This document shows positions 21,500 through 36,400 of a DNA stretch of 64,000 bases, one piece after another; position 1 is the stretch's first letter; each line of letters begins with the position of its first letter. The position numbers were made by a program, and so were the translations under genes. The notes under the pieces were generated by a model. That model saw nothing but the letters and a program-made list of their open reading frames with translations, searched no databases and was not told the DNA's origin. The stretch is from Panopea generosa (Eukaryota; Mollusca; Bivalvia; Adapedonta; Hiatellidae): NCBI GenBank assembly GCA_029582155.1, contig CM055903.1, positions 45,271,595-45,335,594 on the forward strand. Direction: 5' to 3'.

Positions 21500-24400
21500 C
21501 TGAAATGAAAATCAATCTTGCACGTCATCTGTTTTCTTAAAGCACTTAACGAATACTCATAAATGTCTACTAATAAGTAAACTAGTATGTTACAGTAAAA
21601 TAAAACCATACAGGTATATTATCGTATAGCATTTAATTAACTGTTTGATAGTGGTTGTAATCACATTCCACACACTTGTATCTTGTACTAAATATAATAG
21701 TTGCGATCATGATGTACACACGCACATATAACATTTAATTAACTGTTTGATAGCGGTTGTAATCACATTCCACACACTTGTATATTGTACTAAATATACT
21801 AGTTTCGATCATGATGTACACACTCACATATAACATTTAATTAACTGTTTGATAGTGATTGTTATCACATTCCACACACTTGTATCTTGTGCTAAGTATA
21901 ATAGTTTCGATCATGATGTACACACTCACATATAACATTTAATTAACTGTTTGACAGTGATTGTTATCACATTCCACACACTTGTATATTGTACTAAATA
22001 TAATAGTTACGATCATGATGTACACACGCACATATAACATTTAATTAACTGTTTGATAGCGGTTGTAATCACATTCCACACACTTGTATATTGTACTAAA
22101 TATACTAGTTTCGATCATGATGTACACACTCACATATAACATTTAATTAACTGTTTGATAGCGGTTGTAATCACATTCAACACACTTGTATCTTGTACTA
22201 AATATAATAGCTTCGATAATGATGTACACACTCACATATAACATTTAATTAACTGTTTGATAGTGATTGTTATCACATTCCACACACTTGTATCTTGTAC
22301 TAAATATAATAGTTGCGATCATGAAGTACACACGCAATTATAACATTTAATTAACTGTTTGATAGTGATTTTTATCACATTCCACACACTTGTATCTTGT
22401 ACTAAATATAATAGTTTCGGTCATGATGTACACACTCACATGTAACATTTAATTAACTGTTTGATAGTGATTGTAATCACATTCCACACACTTGTATCTT
22501 GTACTAAATATAATAGTTTCGATCATGATGTACACACTCACATATAACATTTAATTAACTGTTTGATAGTGGTTGTAATCACATTCAACACACTTGTATC
22601 TTGTACTAAATATAATAGTTGCGATCATGAAGTACACACGCACATATAACATTTAATTAACTGTTTGATAGTGATTGTTATCACATTCCACACATTTGTA
22701 TCTTGTACTAAATATAATAGTTGCGATCATGATGTACACATTCACATATAACATTTAACAAGTGAGTACACGTGGCGGAGTAGTACTTTGTAGATCAGTC
22801 ATTCGTCCATCCGTTCATCAATTCGTCATACATGATTTGTTCATAACAATACACCATTAGTTATTTTTGAAATTAATAGTATGTCCTATTTGCTTATAAC
22901 AATATGTATGCGTCCAGCATTGTATGGTATAAAACATACGCTTATGTCAGTAATAATCATGACGTCGCATATAAAGTTCGATGTAATGTACTTACGATTT
23001 ACAGTAGATGACGGTACCCACTATAGCAATCAAAAGAAGGACTGGAACGACAATTGCAGCTATTATCCAAAGGTTTGTTGGCTCTTCAATTGGTATAGAA
23101 AGAACTAGACACTCTGTGATACGAATAAGAATCGTTATATTAGTTAGAGACAGAATAAAATATTAACTTTACATTACCGACGTATAATGGGCGAGGCATA
23201 GGTTTAACGTATGTATTCACTAGCTTTATTAGGTCACCTGTGACTTTGTCTCAAGGGACCTATTTCAATCGCATTTTGTCCGTCGTGCGTCGTCCATCTT
23301 GCGTCCGTAAACAATTGACATTTTCGACTTCTTCTCAAAAACCGTAAAATCAATCGTAATGAAATGTTGTATGCAGCTTTGGTACCTAAGGGTGAATCAA
23401 AATTGTGAATTACATGGTCCCAAACATGTACCTTGGAGGCGTGGCCAAAACAGTCAAATTCAAGGTAAACTTTTAAAATCTTCACAATAAAGGAAGCACT
23501 TGGATACAAACGGTGAGCATGATTATGGACGTATATGGGTTCTTTATAAAAATGAGAATTTCATGTTCCCGGGTCTCACGGTTTGGTCCTGGGATGGGAC
23601 CTACTTTATTGAAACTATATAAGAGAAATTAACAAGAAACGTTATTTCGTATGACTGTATAGACTTACGTGAATGTTTTTTGGATAAGCAAGTGGCCATT
23701 TAGGTCCATGGGGCTCTTGTTGATAACATGTTTGTTTCTAATCATTTACATAATGTTTTTTGCTTAGCAATGTAGAAGTAGACTACACAAAAACGTGAAG
23801 TACTGGTTGTAAAACAGATTATGCATTTTACTTAATTATCATAAATACAACCGGACATATGTAACAAGGTATGAACATTCCTTTTGCATTTCTGTTAAAA
23901 CAGTATAACGTGTTAAGGTAAAGTTGAGGCATTAATTAATTATTATATGTATTTTACAATATCATAATGTTCAGACATTACTTAAGACCTCTAATAAATC
24001 TCATTACTGTATAATATTTTGTTCTTTAATCATCAAACATTGCTTTATTTGACCTTGTGTACACCTTTAACATTCAAATTCATTATAAGATATCGCTGGA
24101 ACTTTCACAAACTTATTTAAACATTTAAACATCCTAAACCGTCCAAATCAAATGATAAATGTCCGAGACTGTAATCACAGATAGTTTATTGAAATATTTT
24201 TGTGGATCGAGTGTCAGGGTTTTGACCGTTGAACAAAAAGTTGCTTTAATACTCCCTTTTTGTTCAACGGTCAAACAAGCCATTGTAACCCTCTAAAACT
24301 ACAATCAACTCCCAGATATCTATTTAACATAAGTATACATATAAATTGTTTAGTACGACGTATAAAAATTAAATGAATATATTTCTGTATAAATGTCTTG

Positions 24401-27400
24401 AAACAAACCTCAAAATACACATATACGTTTAAAATGTTGAACATGAGCATATATGCTTGGTAAACAAGTCTGAATGGAGTTACACGCATATCCAGGCCAT
24501 TGGTATAGGAAGACCTCGGTATAAATCTGAGGCGAACCACCGTCCTTCCGCAAGTAACTGGACCACTTTCTCACATGACGTTTGTGGAGCGGACGTTACT
24601 CAAATATACGACCTTAGCGGTGAGAGGCAAGTGATCTTGAAACAGCGCCTTAAACCACTCGGCCACGACGGACTCTTTATTAACAAAAACGGCAATCAGT
24701 CAAGTAATGTATTGATAATATCAATTAAGCTGACACGCCTCCTTCCTAATCAATACATATTTGTTAACTTATAGCTTTTGTGATAGTAAAACAAAGCATG
24801 CGTACTTTCTAGTGACTTACAAACATTTATAAACATACCTGTACTAGTTCCCCATCTGACATTCGCAGGTGTATCACCATAGCATGTTTCACATCCGGAC
24901 GATTCTCCTACGCTGTAGCATTTACCTTCACGTATGCAGTATCCGTCCTGAAAAAATCATATAACTGGCAATAATTTAAATTAAGTTGGGTTTTTTTGAA
25001 AATATAGTGGATGCATATCAACCTGACAAAATATTTAGAAACAATTAGAAATACAGCATATTTATGCTGAATAGGAAAAAAACAAAATATAATTTTAAAT
25101 GTTTTTTTATTAAAAGTTATTTGATACAAATGCATGCAGTATCATACCGTCCTTAAAAACAAATATCGTAAAACTGGCAATAAAATAAACATTAAATTTT
25201 GAAACATTATAAAAAACGACACATACAGTTCTATTTGGAAACATAGTGAATGCATTTCAACAAAACAAACATATTAGGAACAATTAGAAATACAACATAT
25301 GTTGAAAAAAAGAGAAAAAAAAAGAGTTGAAAAAATGTAATTTTAATCGTTTTTTTTCTTAAAAGACGTTTAATGGAATAATCAAAGTACTGACAGTACT
25401 GCAATGCGGATGAACGTAATAGTACATACAGGGACACATGATTTGTTTTAGAAAATGCGAAGGTTCAGCTTTCTGAGAAATGGAATTATGCTTCATTTTA
25501 ACTGATAATGTGTACGTTTACTTCAAATCGTGAATGAATATACAAGTATGTAAGCAAGGTACATGTTTATTCGTTCATCATTACCAAATAACATGAAGCC
25601 TTAAACATTGAACATATTGGTGAACTGACATGGTGTTGTTGGTAAATGCTGTCGCAATTAGTGCTATTGATTATAAAACAACAAAAGGCGGTGTAAAGAA
25701 ACATGTTTTTATTTCAAATATAATGCATCAAGAGTAATATGATAATGCCAAAAGTCTTAATACCGGGTAGGTATAAAAACAAAATATATTTAAACAAAAT
25801 AAATTCAAATCCTAGACGAACAAAAACTCTAACGTAAGGCTCTTGAGCCCAATGTATGAAAAATGAGGTTGCTCAGATTGCTATATACATTGTTTGGATT
25901 ATATGATATGAATGTGTTTATTAAGTTAGTTACTATAACTTAAGTAGTTTGTTCTGAAAGAGTTGAAACTTTTAACAGGAGGAGAAAAAAACGAAGCTCC
26001 TAATATCTTGCATGGTTTCCCATTCTGAAGAATATATGACAATGACGTATAATTGTAACTGTTGTAAAACAAAGTAAAGAGGTCAAAAACTATTATGGAT
26101 AGCATACAGAACACAAATGTATTGATCATTTCTCACAGACTCCTAAACTTAACAACTATTAAGGTATTTATCAAACTATGTAGACCATTTCCAAGTACAC
26201 TTCAAAAATAATTAATAATTCTAGGACTATTCAAAACACATGTATTCCAAAATGTGCTGAAATTGATTCAGAAACTCAGTGGGCAATGACAATATTTCAA
26301 AAATGATGGCATGGTACGAAAGTGGTCAAAATATTTTATTTTTGACAAATCAATGGCCAATAACTTTGCCAGTTATGGACAACCATAGGGCGGGCAGTTA
26401 TGGACAAATAAACTATTGTTCAGATCAGATAAAAAATAGGGTACTTCAGTTGTAGCAACTGAAATATGGACACCAGGAGGGACAGACTGACAGACAAACT
26501 GCCACAACATAAACTGTCCTGGCAATTCATGTCAGTAGACATAGAAACATGTCATGATGTATCTTAAATTCATCCATATTTTTACAATGGAACTGAAACA
26601 TTTCAAAAATATCTGAATGAATAGGGTTTTACGGCGTACTAACACATTATAGGTTATTCGATGCCAACAGGAAGGAAGATTCCAGGTTCACTCTACATGT
26701 ACATAAATTAACATACAGATTCAAAAAAAATACACCAACAAATGAGTATGCAGAATGAACCTAGAACCTTGATACCTGCAGAAATGCAGAGTTACAGCAA
26801 ATTCTATCATATAACTCATATTGTCGCTTCTTACGAGTGGTCCTATTCTTGCCATCACTCATATGGCTCACTGAAACCACACAGGGGTTGATAATTTAAC
26901 CCCAACAGTGAACATGACAAAAAATGATAAAATGAACACGACGCCCTTTCGGAGGATTCCTACCCCTCTGCAGAGATCGACAGTGATTCTATTCTTAGCC
27001 GGAACCACACGGTCTACTAGTGATGTGCCAATTAATGATCGATAATTATTTATCAACTACTTGTCGGATTCTTCGTTCATTAAAGAAATTGTATAATCGA
27101 TTATAATCCAAAATGTTGGTGTTTTGTTCAATTGACTTATAATGTGATATTAGACTTAATTGGTATTATTCTCAGTTTGTATTATAAATAACAGGAATTT
27201 TGTGAACAAAAGACTGTATTAGAATATATATAATTAACCACAATAAATTTGAGTATAACATCTCGTCTATTCATGCATAAAAAAAACAGCAAAATAAACA
27301 AGAGGCTCATAATGCCTTATCGCTCTACTAGCTTTTTTGTCATTTTGATTTTTTTTAAAAATTCATGAAAGACCTCAGATACAATTTTCATGTATATATA

Positions 27401-30400
27401 TATACAGGAAATGTCACTGGTAAGTGTCCCATGCCCCCTAAATGGTCGTTGAAAACTAACAATATAATTATAATAGGTTGCAATGTATCCATGAATATGA
27501 AGAGTAATAGACTGATGTTTCAAACTAGACATGCAATTTCATGCTTTTTTACATTAAAGCGTGACCTTGACCTTTGCAAAAACCTGACCTTGACATTAGA
27601 TGTAATGGTCTGGGTATTTCAACAGTTAATTGCTGCTGAAACATCATCACGACATGCTGATTACTTGTGTCAAGCTATTTAAAATCCCTAAATGTAAGAC
27701 AAAATTACAGATCAATTGTTGATAAATTGAGCCAAGTGTTTCCGAAATCTCAAACAGATTCAAAGTGTTGTCATACATACTAAAAGTGTGACCTTGACCC
27801 TTGAGGTAAGGGTCTATGTCTTACTTATGACACGTCGTCATGTCATCTAGATCAATTGAGCCAAGTTAAAGGCAAAGTCACAGACCCGACACACAATACC
27901 AAACAAATTGTGACCTTGACCTTGTGGTACGGGTGTGGCACTTATTCGCGACTTTATCATGATATGCTGATCATTTGTACCAAGTATCAACAAAATCCAT
28001 CTATGCATGACGATACAGGCCGGAAATAAAATACCATATGAAATGGACAGACGCTGCGATTACTGTATGCCACCCCAAAAATTGGGGGGGGGGGGATAAA
28101 AAGATGTTGATGTTGTCCCCTGCAGAAGGTTTATGTAACTGAAAGCGCTCAAGAAATCTGAGGTAGCATTGTTAACGTTATATTATTTCCATATATATAT
28201 ATACACACACACACACACATACCTTCTTCAGAGGGTGACAACAAGACATACAAAAATGAGTCATGAGAAAGATTAAATGATGCAGGTTTAAATGAAAACA
28301 ATATAAATATTATGTTATAATGTACAGGAACATTAGGATTTATGAATGGAATGGTAAAGTAGCTTAGCCGACCAAGTCTGTAACGTCTGACGTTCAGCGG
28401 TTCTCAGGTCCAGTGTTGAAACAATATATGAGAGTAACTAAAATATATATATTCAAATTTTCCCAATTTTACCCCCCACCCCAACCCAACTCCCGCTATC
28501 GAAAAAAAAATTACAAAAATATCTCAAGGTGTTATATATGTTATCCCTTTACTCCATAGATACACCTTTTCCCGCAGCTTTCAATATTAAAGGTGTCCAA
28601 AGGCATCTATATGAAGTAAAGGGTTAAAAGGCAAAATTATGCTTTTTTTTGATAATTTACAGACCATCACTCTAGCTGTTATTGACCAGTGTGACTAAAT
28701 CCAGGTCCCAGTTTCACTAAACATCTTAATTGACAGTTTATTAACTCTGGGCGGAGCTACAATTAAAGCTGAGATGATTGATGTTTGAAAGCCCATCCGC
28801 TGCCAAGGCCGTTTCTAAGCATAACTTGCGTTTTGTAGTTTGTACACGACTCATTCAGAATTGAATCATTCCTCCGTCAAAAAGGGTGGAGTCTGTGCAA
28901 TGTCATTCACGCATGCGCAGTGATGACTGAACACTGATTAATAATAACAAACTTCTTAATAAAAATATTTTGTAGGCTGTTTTAACAAATAAGAGCAACA
29001 AAATTTTGAAAATTGAAGTGATTCCATAGGTTGTCAAATGAGGTTAAACACAAAGTGTTTTTTCCTGTTTTGAATTTTCATGACTTATTTTCTGCCCTGT
29101 TCAAAATATCCTGAATATAAATACAATGTATTTAAGAAACCTATATATAACAGACAGCCATGTAAATAACTATAAAAAAACATAATCTGATAAGTTTGAA
29201 CATGTGAAATGACTGTTGTGCTTGAATATTAACTTCATAAATGAACCATGATTATACATTATGGGGATTCCTTTCAATTCTTTAGGAATCTTCATTTTCG
29301 TGATTCAATGATCTTCCTATCATTTACTGAGCATTAGATATGGTCGATTCTTTTTTAAATGTTGCTGGGTTTTTTTTAGTGTTTTTTTTTTTAAATTTCA
29401 ATAACTTTTGTCGACTCTGTCAAAAATGTACCGAGTAGACGTCCAAAATATCCAGCTAATATATATGTTTTTAAGAAACCTTTTTTACTTTGACTAGTAT
29501 TATGCCATTTCTTGCACATTATAGATCAAAGTACCTCAAAAGGACTAAAAATGACGAGAGACAAATGTCCTATAAAGTAATTTAAAGTAAGTTTCAAGAT
29601 TTAAATCAATTAATGTTGATTGTGTTGAAAAGATTACATATTAAGAACAAAACATAGACTAGAATAAGTAATAACGGTTTGTAGTGTAAATGCATATGAA
29701 ATATCAAAATATATACAAACATGACAAAATGGTAGAAATAATGATATTGATAATGATTACATGTTAAGAACAAAATGTAGACTAGAATAAGTAAGAACAG
29801 TTTCTAGTGTATACGCATATCAAAAATAACAAAATATATACAAACATGACAAAATGGTAGAAATAATAACATTGATAATGATTACATGTTAAGAACAAAA
29901 TGTAGACTAGAATAATTAAAAACAGTTTCTAGTGAATATGCATATCAAAAATAACAAAATATATACAAACATGACAAAATGGTAGAAATAATGACATTGA
30001 CAAGTTTTAAAGCGTAGCTACAAGCTTTCAGAGCAGAAGTTAGGAAGTTAATTTAGCTGTTCTTGGATTTTCTTTTTAATACATCACACACAGCCATGTA
30101 AATTTTTTATATACAAAATATGCAATCTGATAAAAAGTTTGAACATATAAATATAATTCTTTACTGACATTCTTTTTCTTGAATATTAATGTCATGAATG
30201 AACCAAAGATACAAAGTGACAAAAGAAATGTACTAAAAGCTTTTGATATATATATTTACATTGAGCAGGGCTTCTAAAATCTTCAGTCTGACCGGACATT
30301 ATCCGGATTTAACAATTCATGTCCAAAATTAATTTTATATCATGATAAAAAATGGGTCATTAATTTTCAAGGAACTAGTATAAAGGTCTGAAAATTGTGA

Positions 30401-33400
30401 CAACAACCATAATCTTGGCTTTAATGACCTGTTGATAGTGTGAAAAATACCTCGGGCACAGTTATGCTCACCAATTCCTTTGTGTGTAAATAAGCCTGTC
30501 GCCTGCTGTGATTTGGAAGAGTCGATGACCGATTTTAGGGAAATATCTTGAAAGAATCTATCGAGGCATCCTTTTGATGCGTAATCATTGACCAGTATTA
30601 AAGAAACCATGTGACCTGTTATGTCATCAATCACTTGGCCTTAGACTTGTTTTTTTAATTGATGGAAAATACTATTATTACTCAAATTTATATATAAACT
30701 CGTATAAAAATGTCAGGTTATTAATTTTCTTTTCAATGAAATAATATTAAATAGAAAAATCTAACTAATGTTGATTTAATCGCTCCTTTTCGTAAAAAAA
30801 AAACATTTTCGCTATTTAGGGTAACTGGACTTCCGGTTATACGATACACACAAATTTTATTCCAGTCAGAACGAATTCTTCATTAATTAAAGCGAAAACA
30901 TCATGTCAGTCATTAAAAAGTAAACAATTGTGATAAGGCAAGTTCTACATAACAACACAATACAAAAACATACTTGATATAGTTCTCTAATTAATAAAGT
31001 GAGAAAATGCATTAACATTATGGTGGACATGTTGGGTGGGGTATGTTTACATGTACGTTGGTTTTAGTGATTTTTCCGATAAATGTGCGATTGTTACGGT
31101 AGTAAAAAAAAATGACCGGTTTGCATTTTGAAATTTTAGAAGCCCTGACATCGAAATGTAAGTACAAACGTATCTGTTCATATAAATAAATGGAATGAAA
31201 CTGTTACTTTAATAAAAGAGAGGCAAGGGCCATAATGTGCTATTTTATATCTTTTGTCTTTCATAAAAAGGCATTTATGGTGCACGTGCTGCCAGAATGT
31301 CACTTCCCCTCACATCAAAGCATACTGGAATTGGCAGTAATCCCAGAATACTCTCTTCCAAGTCACTGTTGCTGTCTATCGTAATGATACTTTGTAAGAT
31401 GTCCATTTCAATTGTAAAGTCCTTGAACCCACCATCATTTTCAATATCAACTGCTATCTCGACTGTCAGGTCTCCAACTGTGACTCCCTCAATGGAGCCA
31501 GTTAGTGTGACTACTGGGGCTTCAATGTCCTAAGAATACATAATGCACAGTTAACGATTTTGTACAAATTTGAACGGCATTGAATACAAAAGTATAATTA
31601 TGTGTTCAGTTTATATGTTAAATCATTGAATGAAAAGAAAGAAACGTGAATGGGTCCATTATTGGTGATTATGTCAGATGAATACATTCATTGCATAGAA
31701 AATAAAAGCAAGGTTGACATTAATTGTTAAAAGTTTAGTTTTATTGTAATCTTTTTGTATAAAATATGCACTTTTTCTTCTTTATAAATGATTGCTCATG
31801 CATACTGTCATATGAGTAGTACCATATAGTCCACTTACTAATCACTGGCAAACTATCTTACATACAGTGCATTGTTAGAGACTGGATTTGAATCCAGTAT
31901 AAGGTGTGAAATGTTTCAAAGACAATTTCTGTAGTTGTTTATGTGCAACAATTCTGCGCACTAAGGGAAGCAACTATGTCGGGATTTTGATAGTAGGTTA
32001 CATCCCTTAACAAGCTCTTTATTTGTTATTTAACAAGGACATACTTTGAGTTATTTATTCCATAACTAACGGGGTAAAGTGTATTTTTTATTTAATGTTT
32101 CATTAAAAGGGGTATCAGAGAGTACTTATAAAGACTTTTAAGCAAATTCTATCCATACACTATTTCAAAATTGTCTTTAATTATGGAAGACTGCCTTCAG
32201 TAATAGACAACAATGACTATAGGGTTTTTTCTAGAGCGGAATGAAAGGGCGCAGCGCCCAGCCCCTTTTAGGCTCCGCCCTTCTGCCCTAAAAACGCCAC
32301 CCTTCTTTGTTTAAATGCGCCCTGCTGCCCCAATTACAAGTCGTATATAAACAAACCAACTGTCAATCACATATATGTGTTAAGCATTTGCCGATAGTTA
32401 ACTGATATGACACGTTTGACCCGAATACACAGGTATTCACCAGTCATTCTCTTGCGAAATATGTAACATTTAGCTAATCAGGTCCTTGTCGCCTGTGGAT
32501 ACAGCAAATGACGTCACACTCCAGTGACTTTTGAAGTTAGTTTATGGGTAAAATATCATGTTTTTTTCCGATGCGCATATTTCGGAAACTAAATGCATTA
32601 TATATAAAGGTGTTACAGATCTGTTTACTGAGAATAAGCGTTTGTGCTTATTATATGACTTCTATAGGTTAATTACAAAGGAATTCAGGGTCCAAGCTAG
32701 CAAAAATGTCGTTATATTAAACTTTTACACTTGCTCTGGCAGTCTGGAAAAGCTATGTAGACTTGTCCTAATTTTCAGTATACCGTTTACATAAGTCGCT
32801 AAAGATCACACTGTATTGGCTTGCCAGTTTGATCCCTATCCCTATAAACAATCAACTAACACATCAATTATCGGATTAATCGGCATCAAGCTGTGTTTTC
32901 TCTCCGGTCAAAATCAGCTGTGATTTGATCTAAAAATAGGTGATGACGTAATTCGCAGGTATCCCTAAACATTTAAAAGGGAAATAACTTACTTGGTTTC
33001 AGCAATAGAATATTATCTCTCTTGCCAAAATGGTGGCAATTATGTTTCTGAAGAGAATTCGCGATAGACCGTGATTTGCATAATGTCAGCTTTAGGTTCC
33101 GGTAATTTTATGAATATTTTATATATTTACAATAATTGGAACTGCATGTATGTAAATTTTCTTCTGTGACAAAGTGAACGTTGATATTCAAATCGAGTTA
33201 AAGGTAAATAAAATGTGGGTGGGGTACTATAGTAATTTAATAAACTTATTGCTTACTGGTTGTGTATATTCAGCATATAATTTTCTTTTGACAGTCATAT
33301 CATGATTTACATACAGTATTGAAAACAACAATTAACATAAATTATGTGGGCTTTTTTAAATATTTGAAATATAGTTGATTAGTTACAATTTTCTAGGTAT

Positions 33401-36400
33401 TTGAGGGCTATCATAGATTGCATTTATTTAGCATATTGCAAAGTTCTTTTGGATGGATTGAATAGCTTTCGAGGCTTGACATTGTCATTATAGTATGTTA
33501 TGACAGTAAGCAACCATTAAAAAAGAAAAGGACAATGTTTAAAATAATGTTTTAAACTAACTCCTGCTCCCACACTGCCACTGAGTCTGGATAGACAGAT
33601 ATGATAGTTACTCAACAAAGACTAAGCACAACATAATAAGTTGGTCATACTGATAGAGAACATTCACTTCTCTCTGAATTTCTCTCACCTTTCTTATTCA
33701 AACTCTAATACTTGTGATTTACACATGCATAATGTAAGGGGGAGATAACCCTATATTAAAAGAGACCACCAAAGAAAAAGTTTGACAATGGATATGCCAA
33801 TAGTGCACAAACTTTGCTCCCTGCCCCTTTTTCTTGCTCCCTACCCCATTTCCTGGTCTAGAAAAAACACCAGACTAGTTTCTTCTTGGTACTGAATAAA
33901 TAGGTATCCATTATTGTTATTTGAACCACGATTGATTTTAGAGCTGGCATTTAAAATTCAAGATTTGGTCAATAAATTTTGAATACTACAGGGACAAAAT
34001 ATAACAAGTTATTGAACATACCTTTCAATGTACTACTTTTATAATAATTTACAGTAACAAATTATGTGGTACTCTTCACATTTTTTATGGTAAAAAAATG
34101 GCAAAATATCAATGATATCTATATAGGTTATACTTCTTTGAAGCACATTCTCAGAATATTCAGCAAGAGCCTAGCTCTTAAGCTCTTAAGCTATGAAATC
34201 TATTTATGTCTAAACTGAAGCTTTGTGGTTAGTCTACAATAAAACTTCAGTTTTCCAAAGATCATAAAACTGAATTTTAGGCTGACAATCTCATAACATG
34301 AAACATTGATGAAAAAAATAAAAATAAATAAAAAATAATCTTTTATCAGTCTAGTGGCAAGCAGTTCTGTGGACTCTACTACTAAATAATTTACCTTAAT
34401 AACTGTATTCCTGGTAGAGTTCAGAACAGCTACCTTCTGCCATTCAGCTGTGAGGCAATGCCCTACCTCAAGATACTGGCCAACAGTATAGGAAGCCTCA
34501 GATAGATCGCGCCACAATGTAATGTCAACTTTTTCACCATCCTCTTCCAGGGTAATTGTCCTTATTTTGGTGTCTGTCCCACCAACATTGACAGTTCTTA
34601 TGGCTTCATTCTACAGAAGTAAAAATAAACAATACATAAGTAACACTATAATGATTTAAAGCAACTGTTACTGTTGTTATTTCTATTTTTGAGTAAGACT
34701 TGAGACTAGAATAGAGGCAAACGTTTTGAATAACCATCATTTTAAATTGGTATGATCAAACAAGCGTAACTTGTCCAAATTCACTCCCTTCTTGTCAGCC
34801 TATCTTGTTCAAATTCATTCTACTCTTCTCTCCATCTTCCATGTCGAAATCTGGAAGGTTCATAGAGGAGAGTTCTTCATATACCGCAAGTGTTGTAAGA
34901 TCCGGTTCGTATATAACATGTTATAAGCAGCTTTGGCAAGTATCATTTGGTACATGTAGGAACTAGTGTTAACATCCATTTTATTTCTTTCTATCCACTT
35001 CTAAAGTAACACATGTAAAATGTCATGCATCAAGATATTTTAAATGAATCAATTGTATTTTTGAATGAATCAGTGGTTGGAATGTAATCTTTGAGTAATC
35101 AGAATTCCTTTTTTTGTGTTTGCAAACTTGGTATTTTAATTGCATTTAGTAAGTAGATATACTGCTTATCTGTAGTCTGTGCAACATCAAGATATTGTTT
35201 AACGGTCAAGTATGACTGAGAAAATAATAATATGCCATAGTATGAATTGCATGACTGACAAAATAAAATTATATACCTTTACTATCTGTCCTCGCACAGT
35301 ACAGATCTCCTTTGTTGGCGAAGACTTGACAGCCTGTACTGTCTTTACAGGAGACGGAGGAATCACCAGATGGACTGCTTGGAGTCTTGTCTGGTCACTT
35401 ATCTTTACCATTTGAGTTGACAAGATTTTCGTGTTGGCCGTGAAAACAACCTTCTGTCCTTTGAGCAAGAAATTCCGTACATGGTAGGACCTCCCCTCCT
35501 TTACACTGCTGTGCCTACTTCTATCATTGAAACTTGCCATCATGGCACCAGACCCATCTGCAATACTAAAATTGAGAATGGCACCTTCTGAGCTGGTATT
35601 CGAGAAGGTTGCTGTATGACCAATTTTCACGACTTGTATTGCGATATGTCCCGTGTTGTAAGGCACAGTCCTTATACTTGAAGTTGACTTCAAGTCTTGA
35701 AGTGATTTAAGAGACATTCTGAAAATACAAAGAAAAGACGTTAGAAAAATTGATTTTTATCTATGCAAAGCAAGACTTTTCATTTGATTTAGAAAAAAAA
35801 ACTTTGATCAGAACTATTTCAGAATGTTTAGTGAGGAAATGTAGCAAGGTGATATTAATATATTTCAGTCAGAAAAACGATCTGTTGGACATAGTACTAG
35901 TTGGTACTGCAGGAGCAACATTTCTTAAGAAAATGAGAGAAGTTAATATGTCAAACCAATTTCCAGTTGTATGTCTTTATCATTCACACTCAGACATGAT
36001 CAAATTTGGAATAAGAAAAAAATGTGTTATATAATACATGTCCTCAGGGATATCCATTTTCAAGAATAGGGATGGGAAAAGTTTTAGACCTAAATAAAAG
36101 GTTAACTTTGAATTATATTTTAATTCACCTTCTTTCAGTACAGAGAACACAACTATGTATGACACATTGTCCCCTTTGCGCAAAAGTGATCAAACTGCTT
36201 ATATATACATGTTTCATATGCGATATAAATATGCGGTTAAAACTGTTGTTATCATCCAAGCTGAAGTCGGTTAACTATTTGGAAATCTTGTGTTTGATGA
36301 GAGTAAATTCTTCAATTATTGCCAAAAGAGTAGTTTGTAGTCATTTATTAGGGAGTGTGCTAATTGGATCATGAGTATGTTGCATATTAGTCAGTCTGAG

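Noticed and set aside
31297-31533. 78-codon plus-strand open frame
   Set aside because: It is antisense to RPA exon 3, whose splice sites and phase fit on the minus strand.
35750-36374. Plus-strand open frames between the RPA gene and helicase
   Set aside because: No recognised domain, no splice support, and AT-rich composition.
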